NCBI GenBank assembly: GCA_024233005.1
Contig: JACKQE010000007.1
Location: forward strand, 124,001 to 188,000
Length of the DNA: 64,000 nucleotides
Direction: 5' to 3'
Origin: Akkermansiaceae bacterium
GTDB taxonomy: Bacteria > Verrucomicrobiota > Verrucomicrobiia > Verrucomicrobiales > DEV007
Part shown: positions 26,118-35,276 of the stretch, piece after piece
Layout of the letters: the number at the start of each line of letters is the position of its first letter
Position numbering within the stretch: position 1 is the stretch's first letter
Notes under the pieces: generated by a model
Seen by the model: only the letters and a program-made list of their open reading frames with translations
Databases searched by the model: none
What the model was told of the DNA's origin: nothing
Position numbers and translations under genes: made by a program

Positions 26118-29100
26118 CTATTTCACGGCGGACCCGGACGGCGGCATGAGCAACGGCTGGTCATGGAGCGCCTCGAAGGCCCGTCTCACGTCTGCGGGCA
26201 CGGCCCCATGGACATCCTGGCTGGCGGGGTCGTCATCGAGTTGATCAAGTCGCACCGGGCGCTCCTCCACATCGCCCGGACCGCGAATGGTCAGGATGCG
26301 AAGATAGCGGAGGGTCTTCTTTTCGATTCCGGTTCCCATCGTCGTCCCGCAACTGACCCAGAGCGCGTTGCTTCCGGCCCGCCAGGCCACGGCATAGGGC
26401 AATCCGTCGGAAAGTGAGATCTCGTAGATGCCGGAGAGTTTGGGATCGCCCTGCCACTCCCAGACCAGTTCGGCGGCCACGCTTGGCTTTTCGCCGGGTC
26501 TCGTTTCGTCCTTGCTCTCGGTGATGACCAGCTTGAGTCCGGGTTTGATGTCGTAGCTCCCTGGTTTCGAGACGAATCTGGTCGTCGGCACGGCGCTATA
26601 AGCCGAAGCCACCGGCCATCCGGGCGGCATGCTGTTGAAGCGATAGGTCTCCTCGCCCGCGTCATTCACGGTGAGGTCCTTTTCCAAGGTGACGTGGTAG
26701 TCCGGCTGCGCCAAACCCTCGAAGACAACCGTGCAGGAATGCTTCGCGCCGAAGCCGGGGGCGACACCGGGATCTTCGGAGAGGTGAGTCAGGGCATGGC
26801 GATTCCACTCGGCCATCAATCGTTGCAGGAGGTCCTTTTTGCCGGGCCAATCGGCGCGCAGCGAGGCCTCCCAGGCAGGATCGGGAACCCCCTTTGTTAC
26901 GCGCGCAGGGTCACCGCGCAGTTCCGCGAGCACGCCGACCGAGAGGAGATGGGAGACCGCTTCCTCCGCGTCCTCGACGGCACAGGCGTAAAAGAAGGCG
27001 CGGGCGGTGACCAGAGGAGTGATGCGGGGGTATTCAAAGCTCACGCCGCGATCCAAGGTGTCGGGCCAGTCGGTCACGGTGAGGAAGGTTTGCACGCGCT
27101 GCATCATCTCGGGTGTCGCGGTCACCGTGATTTCCTTGTCATCAGCCGAAGGCCTCGCCTCGTGCCCCGGCCGGCCGAGAAGAAGCCGCCGCATCTCGGA
27201 CTCCACGTTGCGGGCGAGCTTGTGGCGAAGAGGGAAGGTGCGTGTCTCGCTTGCTGTCTTCGGCGCGGGCGCTTGGAAACCCGTCCCGGGCGGCATCTGA
27301 AACAAGGGGATCGCGTTCACTTCATCGGCTTTGACGTGGCTGACATCGGCGAGCAGGCGCCACTGACTAGTGGTGGCTGCGCCGGGCGGCACAATCTTCT
27401 CGGCGGCGAGCAGCGGCAACACGGAGGACTGGCCGGGCTCGAGTAACATCACGCTCGGATTTTTGTCCGGCAGTGGGGAAGTTTCCAGAATTCTGAAGCG
27501 CACGCCAGTGCCGAAGCCGTGCTCGAAACGGTGATAGGTCACGCCCGTGTCGGAATCGACGAGGTCAAGAAGCACACGGCTCAACTGCTCGCCACCACCG
27601 TAAGCGTGCCAGCGAAGGAGGAAGCCCGAGGTGCGGTCACGCGTGGTTTTGAAATAGATCAGCGATTCGTCCACGGGCTGAGGAATGCCGTCGGTGGTTT
27701 CTGCGCGCAGGTTCAATTTCACGGTGCGATCATTCGGCACGATCACCTGCTGCTGAAAGGTGAAGACCGCTCCCGGTGGTGCGGGAGGATGCGGGGCACC
27801 CCACTCGCGTTTCACGTGGGCCAGAAGCGTATAGGTCCAGCCGTCGCGATGTCTTACATTGGCGAATTCCGGCCTCGCGCCGTCAGGCAACTGGCTGATG
27901 TTTTTCGTCCGGTTCTCCACATCCTTCGCCACGGCGCGCGCCTCCGCCTCGGTGAACTCCTCCGGCAAATGCCAGGCGAGCTGGTTGCCTCCATGCACCC
28001 CCACGAACGTCTTCTGCTGCCCGTCGAGGTAGCCGGGCTTGGGAACCTTGCCATCCGGCGACGGAGTCATGGACTGCGAAACTTCCAGGCCGAGACCATA
28101 GATCGTGTCGCGGGTGAAGGTCAGCAGGATGACCCGTGACCCCAGCGGGTTCTCGACGCGAGTGACCTTGAAATCGATGTGCTCGGGGATTGGAACCGCA
28201 ACGGTCTTTCCGCCTCCACGCGCGGCATTCGGGCGCATGGAGCCACCATTGCGAGACGCGTCCTCCTCCGGCACGGCTTCCTCGTAGTGAATCATGTGCG
28301 ACATCGCCTCGGGATCACGCGCGGTGGCAACGGGAGGGAACAATCGAAACTGATCGGCCACACCATCATCGCGCAACACGATCACGCGGCCCTTGCGCAG
28401 GTCGTAGGCGGTGCCGTTGATGTGCAGTTCATCCGGATAGAGCGCCTCGCGCCGGTAGCCGAAGGTGCGTCCGTTTTTCAGCTTCACCGAGCCCTCGTCC
28501 ACCCAGGTGTTTGTCGCGACGTTTTGCGAGCCGGAGGACGTGGTGCCCGCAAGATCCCCTTCGTAAAAAAGGACGTAGTGCAGCTCCGTCGCCAGTTGGT
28601 TGTAGGTGGCGACGACGGAACGGTGATTGCGACTGACATGCTCGCCGGTGGGGAACGAGTTCGGTCGTTTGTCTTTCTCCACCCTGACCGCAATCGGCAG
28701 CGGCTCGCCCTTGTCCGGGCGGAACTCGCCGATGACATACGAGCCATCCGCATCGGGTGCGAGTGTGCCGGGATGAAAGGCGATTCGCCCCAGCATCGGC
28801 CCCGGCGGGCCATCGAGCCGGTAGTTCGAATGAATCCCATGCCGGGGTTTCATCACCCAAGTCGCCCCGCCGCCGAGCCAGTGCGGTTCGAGCGTGACGT
28901 CGAACATCGCTTCAAGAAACACACCTGAAGGCGACCAGCGATTACCGGCTGAGCCGAACGTGATGATCATGCCTTCCAGATCGTAACGCGACTGGCTGAT
29001 CATCGCTCGATCGACGGCGACCTCGACTTTTTCAATCCCAGTGACCTGCGCGCTCGCGGCAACGCGCGTTTGCCGAATCCCAAACGCCGCCAACGGCCAG

Positions 29101-29735
29101 ATGACGGTGCCGAGAGCCGCGATGATCAGCGCGCTTTTTCCCACCGCCAATCGGCGCGCGGGCAACGCCATGATGATCGACATGCCCGCAAACAGCAGTG
29201 AACGAGCCATCGCAGGCCAAGCGCCTGTGTTGCGGATCGCGGCCAGCGCACCCAGGGCCGTGGCGATCAGCGCGAGAATGATCGCGATCGAGGCCGCCTT
29301 GATTGCATTGCCTGTCGCACTGTTCTCTGGCGGCGCTGAAGCCACCTCCCTGCGCACGGCGTGTAGCACGGCTCGGACGATGAACACATTTACCACGATG
29401 GCGGCAATCACGCCGACGATCACCGCGACTTCCTTGTTCAGCGACAGCCAGTTCGCCATCCGCGTGACGAGCGCGACGTGTGGCTGCCCGACGACCGAAA
29501 GATTCGCGTAGAAATCCACCAACAGCTTCGCCAGCGCCACGCTGGCCAGGGCAATGACGGCGCTCAGCGCCATCAACGGAAATAACAAACCGTCGAACAA
29601 CGCCAGTGGCAGGCCATGGATTCGCCCGCTGACCGCCGTATTTGCGACACGGCCACCCAGCCGAGAATCGTGGTGCCGAATGGAGCGCTGACACCCAGGA
29701 TGAGCGCGGGGATCAGGATGGCTAATTGCCACCAT
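26118..29735 (-). CDS. C-terminal part of a split kinase-sensor protein: TM bundle and secretin-N-like domain
   Basis: An intact 1205-residue frame, but its first ~36 residues are out-of-frame reading. From RIHGLPLALFDGLLFPL on it continues the protein encoded by the kinase pseudogene upstream. Several transmembrane helices lie at about 45-210. A large extracytoplasmic region follows. At about 832-893 is a segment FPLRHKLARNVESEMRRLLL followed by DDKEITVTATPEMMQRVQTF, which fits the short NolW/secretin N-domain pattern. The C-terminus is beta-rich. It may be translated poorly or not at all because its natural start is lost. The role of the whole protein would be a membrane Ser/Thr kinase sensor; the ligand is unknown. 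Confidence 0.55.
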   Translation of the reverse strand: MVAISHPDPRAHPGCQRSIRHHDSRLGGRVANTAVSGRIHGLPLALFDGLLFPLMALSAVIALASVALAKLLVDFYANLSVVGQPHVALVTRMANWLSLNKEVAVIVGVIAAIVVNVFIVRAVLHAVRREVASAPPENSATGNAIKAASIAIILALIATALGALAAIRNTGAWPAMARSLLFAGMSIIMALPARRLAVGKSALIIAALGTVIWPLAAFGIRQTRVAASAQVTGIEKVEVAVDRAMISQSRYDLEGMIITFGSAGNRWSPSGVFLEAMFDVTLEPHWLGGGATWVMKPRHGIHSNYRLDGPPGPMLGRIAFHPGTLAPDADGSYVIGEFRPDKGEPLPIAVRVEKDKRPNSFPTGEHVSRNHRSVVATYNQLATELHYVLFYEGDLAGTTSSGSQNVATNTWVDEGSVKLKNGRTFGYRREALYPDELHINGTAYDLRKGRVIVLRDDGVADQFRLFPPVATARDPEAMSHMIHYEEAVPEEDASRNGGSMRPNAARGGGKTVAVPIPEHIDFKVTRVENPLGSRVILLTFTRDTIYGLGLEVSQSMTPSPDGKVPKPGYLDGQQKTFVGVHGGNQLAWHLPEEFTEAEARAVAKDVENRTKNISQLPDGARPEFANVRHRDGWTYTLLAHVKREWGAPHPPAPPGAVFTFQQQVIVPNDRTVKLNLRAETTDGIPQPVDESLIYFKTTRDRTSGFLLRWHAYGGGEQLSRVLLDLVDSDTGVTYHRFEHGFGTGVRFRILETSPLPDKNPSVMLLEPGQSSVLPLLAAEKIVPPGAATTSQWRLLADVSHVKADEVNAIPLFQMPPGTGFQAPAPKTASETRTFPLRHKLARNVESEMRRLLLGRPGHEARPSADDKEITVTATPEMMQRVQTFLTVTDWPDTLDRGVSFEYPRITPLVTARAFFYACAVEDAEEAVSHLLSVGVLAELRGDPARVTKGVPDPAWEASLRADWPGKKDLLQRLMAEWNRHALTHLSEDPGVAPGFGAKHSCTVVFEGLAQPDYHVTLEKDLTVNDAGEETYRFNSMPPGWPVASAYSAVPTTRFVSKPGSYDIKPGLKLVITESKDETRPGEKPSVAAELVWEWQGDPKLSGIYEISLSDGLPYAVAWRAGSNALWVSCGTTMGTGIEKKTLRYLRILTIRGPGDVEERPVRLDQLDDDPASQDVHGAVPADVRRAFEALHDQPLLMPPSGSAVK

Positions 29736-30780
29736 TCAGGGCCGGTGGCGGGGCTGCCGCCCTGTCTCTGGTAGCTGGCCATCGCAACCGCCAGGAAGGA
29801 GAGGAAGGTGAAGGGCACCCAGCACGCACCAATGATCGCCGCGCGCGAAAAGCGCGGTGGACCGGTGCTGTAATCGGGTTCTGCATCAGGCGACGCGCCA
29901 GAATTGAAGCTGATGCGCATGGAAGAGACGACCGTCAGGAAGGCGGCGATCCCGGCCAACGCCACGATGACTAGAAGTGGGATCGCTCCCGTGACGACAA
30001 GTGACGTAGCTGCTCCCACGATGAGAGCGATGGCAAACACGGCCAAGGTTGCGGCCAAGACGCTCCGCCAGACGATGACACGACGACCGTCGCGTGTTTC
30101 GACAAGCCTGAATCGGTTTTGGGGCGGAGGACCCGCCGCAGTTCCACTCCCAGAAATCCAGCCAGACCAACGTGTGCTGAGGCGTCCGTTCTTGCGGGAC
30201 AAAAGCAGCGTCACGGCGGTGGCGCGCGCGACGATCCCCGAAAGGAAGGAGGAGGAGCGGAAGTTCCAAGCCAGCGCGCGGACCGAGCGCGTATCGTCCA
30301 CCTCCTGCGGATGCACCACGAGCCACGGCTGGGAGAGGCCGAAGGTGATCGTGGATTCGGTGTTGTTGCCAAGGCGTGTGACATGAGGTCCGGCGAAGTT
30401 CAGAAGGCACACGAAAAAGACCGCTCCAAGAATCAATCGGAGCCTCAGCGGAATCACATGGTTCGCACGGAACGGATCACGTTCTGCTCTCTGATCGCTG
30501 GATTCTGAGCTCCCGTTTTCTGTAGCGACCGTCTCCACCTGCGCCCGAAACTCCGCTGCTGTGGCGAAGCGCAGTTCCGGTGTCTTTTCGAGTGCCTTCA
30601 GAACGATTTCATCGATGCGGATGTCCACCTGCACGCGCTTCGAGGGCGCTTCCAGTTTGGCGGTGGGACGCTCGCCGGTGAGCATTTCGTAGAGCACGAC
30701 GCCGAGACTGTAGATGTCCGCGCGATGGTCGGCGGTGCCGTTGGCTTGCTCGGGCGCGGCGTAGTCAGGGGTGCCGAGCG

Positions 30781-30838
30781 GGAGTGAGGCAGACGCTTTT
30801 GTCTGCTCAGAGCCGGAACAGAGCCAGGAGTGTCTGTT
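30781..30838. repeat. Palindrome-bearing insert in the kinase activation loop
   Basis: Contains the inverted repeat GCAGAC-GCTTTT-GTCTGC (30789-30806), extended by TGAG/CTCA flanks with one bulge, and a further GAGTGTCTG at 30828-30836. It separates the kinase's DFG region from LGTPDYAAPEQ and adds residues that kinases do not have. It shares the CAGACACTC word with the repeat at 31082. Exact ends are uncertain. Confidence 0.55.
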
Positions 30839-31081
30839 TCACGATGGATGATCTTCGCGATGCCGAAGTCGGCGATCTTCACTGCCCCGTTTTGTCGATG
30901 AGCAAGTTCTCCGGTTTGATGTCGCGGTGCACAATGCCGTGGTCGTGCGCGCATTGCAGCGCCTCACACACGGGCGGCACGATGCTGAGGGCTTCTTTGG
31001 GCGTGAGACGCTTGGTTTGGAGAAGTTGGCGGAGATTGACGCCATCGACGAACTCCATGAGGAGGAGGAAGTAGTTGGCGT

Positions 31082-31101
31082 CTCAGACAAGAGTGTCTGA
31101 G
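31082..31101. repeat. 20-base perfect hairpin repeat inserted in the kinase gene
   Basis: CTCAGACA-AGAG-TGTCTGAG: 8-base perfect arms around a 4-base loop. It lies right after the kinase VYDFG motif and shifts the reading frame, since the segment between the expected codons is not a multiple of three. Confidence 0.6.
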
Positions 31102-31515
31102 TCACGCCGAAGTCATACACGCCGACGATGTTTGGATGGTTGAGCGCTGCGAGTGCGTGGGCCTCCTTTTCAAACCGGGCCGCGAACTGCGGGTCATCCG
31201 CACGCTCTGGCGCCAGCAGTTTCAGCGCCACGAGGCGGTTCAGCGATTTCTGCCGGGCCTTGTAAACCACACCCATGCCTCCCCGACCGAGGTAGTCGAG
31301 GATCTCGAGCTGTGGGAAATGCGGGGCAAGTTCTGCAGGCGTGAGTGACGGCATTGACGAGGTGTTGTCGCCGGACTGTGCGGTGTCAGCGGCAAAGTTT
31401 AACTCGCCGAGCCGTCGAGCGCTTAGACCATCGACAAGAGGTTCATCCGTCGGACCGGAGTAGTCAGGAGCGGGGTTTGAGGAGTCGGGGTTCACGCATC
31501 TTAAATAAGAAGCTT

Positions 31516-31527
31516 CACAAATTTGTG
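31516..31527. promoter_or_regulatory. 12-base perfect palindrome between sigma factor and kinase genes
   Basis: CACAAATTTGTG lies in the 51-base gap between the sigma-factor stop and the kinase start. It may be an operator; nothing else supports a function. Confidence 0.3.
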
Positions 31528-31546
31528 GCGTAACAGGTAAAAAATT

Positions 31547-32301
31547 TCACAGTCTCCCCAGAGCGGCGATCACTGCATGCATTTCGTCATCCACTTCAGC
31601 TGGATCGTTCACCGTGGCCGAGACTTCCTCGCGGAAAAGTTCGCGAAAGCGTTTCCGCAGGCGATGCACCGCGCTGCGGGCGGAGGCAGGCTCCATCTTC
31701 AGGGCCTTTGCGAGCGTCTCGTAGTTCGTGGCACCTCTCTCCGTGGTGAGGCTGGGTTTCAGCTCCTCATACACGGCGAGACGCTCCGCCGCCTCATACT
31801 CGAACCGCAGGCGTTTCATGACAATCTCCAGCAGCGAGAGCGCCCAACGTTGATCAAACAAGGTCTCGCCCGAAACACTTTTCGGATCGGGAATGGGCAT
31901 GCCCTCCGCCATGGCCATGTCGAGGCAGATGAAAGCGATTTTCCACCGCGCTTCTCCGAGCGGATACGATCCCATTCGTTCGCGAGAAAACGCTTCATCG
32001 CCATCAGGAGGAAGGAACGGAACCGTCCCCGCTCGCGATCCGCAGCCGAGAGCCAGTCGCGTTCCAAGAGTCGGGCAAAGAAGGACTGGGTTAGATCCTG
32101 TGCATCATGCACCGCGTGCCCCCGCTGTCGGACGTAAGCGTAGAGGGGCGGCCAGTACTGGCGACACAGTGTCTCCAGTGATCGAGTGGCCTCGTCCTCC
32201 GACGAGACCCGATCACGCGCCGCCAGCACCATGGACCAGTGTGTCGTGTGAAACGCTGCTTTGTGCGTGAGAAATGAATCTGGAGGATCAGGAGCGGACA
32301 T
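31547..32301 (-). pseudogene. ECF-type RNA polymerase sigma factor, frameshifted
   Basis: Would encode about 250 residues. The N-terminal frame (start 32301) has AAFHTTHWSMVLAARD, YWPPLYAYVRQRGHAVHDAQ and ADRERGRFRSFLLMAMKRFL, the sigma region 2 of ECF factors found beside Ser/Thr kinases in Verrucomicrobiota and Planctomycetota. After SEKRGGK the frame fails. The C-terminal part continues in another frame (AFICLDMAMAEG, then FDQRWALSLLEIVMKRLRFE, region 4 YETLAKALKMEPASARSAVH, RLRKRFRELFREEV). Restoring one base in the T4 run at 31939-31942 rejoins them. It is followed by the kinase gene, its usual partner. Either a pseudogene or a sequencing error. Confidence 0.78.
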
Positions 32302-32324
32302 CCACTACCATCATAAGCAGATCG

Positions 32325-32587
32325 ACCACTCTGTGGCGCGAAATATTCGCCACCCTCAAGGCCGAGGCCTTCCCGCCTGGTGCGGTCTTTGCCTCCAAAA
32401 TCGAGGCCCGACGCGCCATCTTCGACTACCTCGAGACCTTCTACAACCGTCGTCGCCGCCACAGCAGCCTCGCCTACCAATCCCCGGAAGCTGTCCTCAA
32501 AAAGCACTTCCAAAACCATCCCACCCACCTAAACTAACCAAACACAAACGCTGTGCTTCGAGTCTCCACTTTTTCGGGGGAATTCCA
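32325..32587 (+). mobile_element. 3' remnant of an IS3-family element
   Basis: Plus-strand frame ending at 32537 reads FATLKAEAFPPGAVFASKIE, then FDYLETFYNRRRRHSSLAYQ and SPEAVLKKHF, the C-terminus of an IS3-family OrfB integrase-type transposase with the NRRRRHSSL signature and catalytic-Glu region. The element's end is probably at 32587, where the minus strand reads TGGAATTCCCCCGAAAAAGT followed by GGAGAC, an IS3-like terminal repeat. The 5' part, including the first two catalytic Asp residues, is absent and abuts the sigma-factor gene. Confidence 0.72.
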
Positions 32588-32842
32588 CTTACGGATTTCC
32601 CCGGTCACCTTGGCGGCGAGTTCGTCCGCTGCCTTCTTTGTCGATCGGTAAAGCCGTTGTCTTGCGGCGGTCGAGGACAAAGCTGCGGGGACGTTGACAC
32701 AATAGGCCCCCTCATGTTTGGACCAATAGACAGTGATGTTCAGATTTCTCACCCGCTGCCACTCTACTGCCCTCAAAAAGTCAAAATAGAGATAAATTTT
32801 AGGCTGGTTTTCTCGGTTTTTTCCTCTGGTACATCTATGCAA
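32588..32842 (-). pseudogene. N-terminal fragment of a probable tyrosine recombinase/integrase
   Basis: The minus-strand frame contains NITVYWSKHEGAYCVNVPAA, then RQRLYRSTKKAADELAAKVT. This arm-type N-terminus resembles phage-like integrases and stops abruptly at the IS3 terminus (GEIRK then element sequence). The start is uncertain: a GTG at about 32747 just before RNLNITVYW is as likely as the ATG at 32842. No catalytic domain is present. The family call is tentative. Confidence 0.4.
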
Positions 32843-33088
32843 AGCGTTAAATACAAGCTCGGTAGTTGCGATTTACCAAAATCAGAATCGCTTGAGTCAT
32901 CATCAGGAACGGGATATTTCCATCCGTGGCGGCACCGTGGTGGAACAGTCGGGCATCGAATGGCGTCGTGATCCCTGACCGGGGGCACCGCGCTGATGTG
33001 GGGCGCAAGGGACCGAGGAGGTCGGTTGCGAGGCCGCGATGGCGCCTCTGGGCGGAGGAAAGGTTTTGTCCTAGGGTCGAGGACTGCC

Positions 33089-34153
33089 ATGAAATTTTTT
33101 CTCTGCTCCCTGGCGCTGTTCCTATGCGCGACTGGACTTCAAGCCCAGGACCTGACCGTTGGCCTTACCCAGGATTCCCCGGGATCCGTCAGTATCACGG
33201 TGGCCGGTAAACCCTTCGCCACCTATGTTATCGACCAAGCCAACAAACCCTATTTGTGGCCGGTCTATGGTCCCACCGGCAAGGCGATGACCCGGGCATT
33301 TCCCATGGCCGAGGTTGCAGGGGAGCAAAAGGATCATCCGCATCACCGGGGGATCACGTTCGGGCACGAGAGTTCCGGCGGGGCCGACTGGCGGTTCCCG
33401 GCGAAATGGGATGGTCTCAACGGTTCCGAAGTATACCACGGAGGCGCGGACACTTGGCATGAACGTCGGACCTTCGAAGAATTCATGGAAAATCCCAAGT
33501 CGGAGGTGATGGGGCGCTGCCGACTGCCCATTCTTGGGAAGATCCAGCACAAAGAGTTCACCCGATTGGAGGCAGCAGGGGACCATGCGGTGATTGCCGA
33601 GGTCTGCGAGTATCTTGACGCTCAGGGAAAACGATTTTACACCGAGGAGCGCCATCTGACCTTTCGGGCGACGGCGACGCAGCGCATCATCGACCTGGAT
33701 CAGGACTTTCTGGCGAGTGATGGGCCCGTCCGGTTTGAAGACCGCAAGGATTCCGGCTTGTCGATCCGGGTGCCCACCAGCATGGCGGTCGATTCCAAAC
33801 AGGGGGGGCACATTCTAACCAGTGCCGGCAGAAAAGATCAGGAGGCCTGGGGCCAGCCGGCGGAGTGGTGTGATTACTATGGCCCGGTTGAGGGGGCGAC
33901 CCTCGGTGTCGCGATGCTGAATCATCCCACCAGTTACCGTTACCCGACACGCTGGCATGTCCGCACTTACGGGCTTTTTACCGCGAATCCTTTCGCGCTG
34001 GGGCAATATGACAAGAAACTTGGGGACGGCACGACGGAGCTGAAAGCGGGAGAACGATTAAAACTTCGCCACCGCATTGTCCTCCACACCGGGGATGCTG
34101 CGTCCGCCGACATCGCGGGCGCTTTTGCTTCCTATGCCAAGGAAGCGAAGTAG
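33089..34153 (+). CDS. Secreted PmoA-like protein (DUF6807)
   Basis: The ATG at 33089 begins a signal peptide (MKFFLCSLALFLCATGLQAQ), giving 354 residues. It carries family features ANKPYLWPVYGPTGKAMTRA and DHPHHRGITFGHESSGGADW, where the His-rich DHPHHRG is conserved in the family named after a loose similarity to methane monooxygenase PmoA. Members are secreted or lipid-anchored proteins near carbohydrate-catabolic genes; no activity is established and methane oxidation is not implied. The next gene on the same strand begins 46 bases later. The upstream 246 bases (32843-33088) show no gene. Confidence 0.84.
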   Translation: MKFFLCSLALFLCATGLQAQDLTVGLTQDSPGSVSITVAGKPFATYVIDQANKPYLWPVYGPTGKAMTRAFPMAEVAGEQKDHPHHRGITFGHESSGGADWRFPAKWDGLNGSEVYHGGADTWHERRTFEEFMENPKSEVMGRCRLPILGKIQHKEFTRLEAAGDHAVIAEVCEYLDAQGKRFYTEERHLTFRATATQRIIDLDQDFLASDGPVRFEDRKDSGLSIRVPTSMAVDSKQGGHILTSAGRKDQEAWGQPAEWCDYYGPVEGATLGVAMLNHPTSYRYPTRWHVRTYGLFTANPFALGQYDKKLGDGTTELKAGERLKLRHRIVLHTGDAASADIAGAFASYAKEAK

Positions 34154-34186
34154 CTCTGCCCTTAAAAATAGCTCTGCCCTCAAGAA
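34151..34186 (+). repeat. 18-base tandem duplication spanning a stop codon
   Basis: Two adjacent near-identical units, TAGCTCTGCCCTTAAAAA and TAGCTCTGCCCTCAAGAA. The first begins with the TAG stop of the PmoA-like gene. Confidence 0.7.
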
Positions 34187-34199
34187 CCCGATCCTTCCC

Positions 34200-35051
34200 A
34201 TGAAACGTCGACAGCTCCTCCAACATGCTTCCCTGGCCCTTGGCGCGGCTGCTTTGACCGGGAACCCCGCCGCCCGGGCCGGACAGTTCACCGGGAAAAT
34301 ACGAAAATCGCTCAAATGGAACATGGTCAGCGAAGGCAAAAATCTGCCGTTGGTGGAGGCCTTCCGCAAGCTGAAAGCCTGTGGGTTCGACGGAGTGGAG
34401 CCCAGTTTGGGGGACGTGAAGGAGGACGCGGTCGCATCCTGGATCGCGGCGAGCCGGGAGAGCGGCCTGATCATCGACGGAACGGTCGGCGGACGCACGG
34501 AGAACTTGGACGCGGGAATTGCCCTGACCGAGCGCCTGGGCGGTGACTCCATCCTGGTGGTGGCGCGGTATGATCAAACGCGTCCGCTTCAAGAGCAGTG
34601 GGACTTGGCCCGCGATCACCTCAAAGCCGCGGTCCCATTGGCGGAAAAGCACGGGGTGAAATTATTGGTGGAAAATGTTTGGGCTACCTTTCTCATCAGT
34701 CCTTTCGATATGGTGAGGTTCATCGACGAGATCGGCAGCCCCTGGGTGCAGGTCCACTTCGATGTGGGCAACCTGATGCGCTGGGGAGTGGCGGAGCATT
34801 GGGCCCAGATCCTTGGGAAACGCTCCCAGAAACTCGACATTAAGGAGTATGATCTGAAAAAAGCGATGAACGAAGGCATGGCCAAGGGATTCTCGGTTCC
34901 CTTGGGGGAGGGGAGTATCCACTGGGCAGCGGTTCGCGAAGAACTCGCCAAAATCGGCTACTCCGGTTGGGCTGCTGCGGAAGTGAAAGGGGGAGATTGG
35001 GAATACCTCGCGGATGTGGCCCGGCGCATGGACAAAGTGCTCGATCTCTGA
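34200..35051 (+). CDS. Exported sugar-phosphate isomerase/epimerase-like protein
   Basis: The ATG at 34200 is chosen since it starts a Tat-like signal (MKRRQLLQHASLALGAAALT). The 283-residue product is a TIM-barrel of the xylose-isomerase-like/AP endonuclease 2 superfamily: KACGFDGVEPSLGD, HGVKLLVENVW with the metal-binding Glu, VQVHFDVGNLMRWG with Asp/His ligands, and the last Glu in GWAAAEVKGGDW. Exported members are numerous in Verrucomicrobiota and Planctomycetota. It probably forms an operon with the PmoA-like gene, both likely in carbohydrate turnover; substrate unknown. Confidence 0.84.
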   Translation: MKRRQLLQHASLALGAAALTGNPAARAGQFTGKIRKSLKWNMVSEGKNLPLVEAFRKLKACGFDGVEPSLGDVKEDAVASWIAASRESGLIIDGTVGGRTENLDAGIALTERLGGDSILVVARYDQTRPLQEQWDLARDHLKAAVPLAEKHGVKLLVENVWATFLISPFDMVRFIDEIGSPWVQVHFDVGNLMRWGVAEHWAQILGKRSQKLDIKEYDLKKAMNEGMAKGFSVPLGEGSIHWAAVREELAKIGYSGWAAAEVKGGDWEYLADVARRMDKVLDL

Positions 35052-35276
35052 TGAGTCACTCCGGGCCCGTGCTGATGGGCGTTTCTGCGGGGCAAAGTCC
35101 CTTTTCGTGACCCCGGGGATCAAAATATCGAGATGCGACTGGTTTTTTTCTTGCAGGAAGGCCAAGAATCGCTCATTTGGGGACTTCTTGGAATGATTCA
35201 GGGGTGCCCTCGCGGGAAATGAACCATCCGCAGGCACTCAATCGCGAAATGCCTTCGAATTTTTCGAGAAAAACGC

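Larger units (their letters stand above)
29622..31495 (-). pseudogene. Ser/Thr protein kinase (Hanks type), disrupted
   Basis: A PknB-like kinase readable in pieces across all three minus-strand frames. GTG 31495 starts it. The pieces are the glycine loop LGRGGMGVVYKA, the lysine motif LVALKLLAPE, the catalytic loop HGIVHRDIKPENLL, VKIADFGIAK, LGTPDYAAPEQ, and the helix LYEMLTGERPTAKLEAPSKR. Transmembrane helices follow. Breaks: a 20-base palindrome at 31082-31101; loss of one base in a T4 run at 30890-30893; a palindrome-bearing insert near 30781-30840 in the activation loop; and loss of one base in the C3 run at 29625-29627, after which the frame joins the large downstream gene. Non-functional as it stands, unless some breaks are sequencing errors. 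Confidence 0.75.

Noticed and set aside
33089..34153. PmoA-like protein as evidence of methane oxidation
   Set aside because: The family is a secreted DUF6807 group; the name is a historical similarity and no pmoCAB genes or metal-site residues are present.
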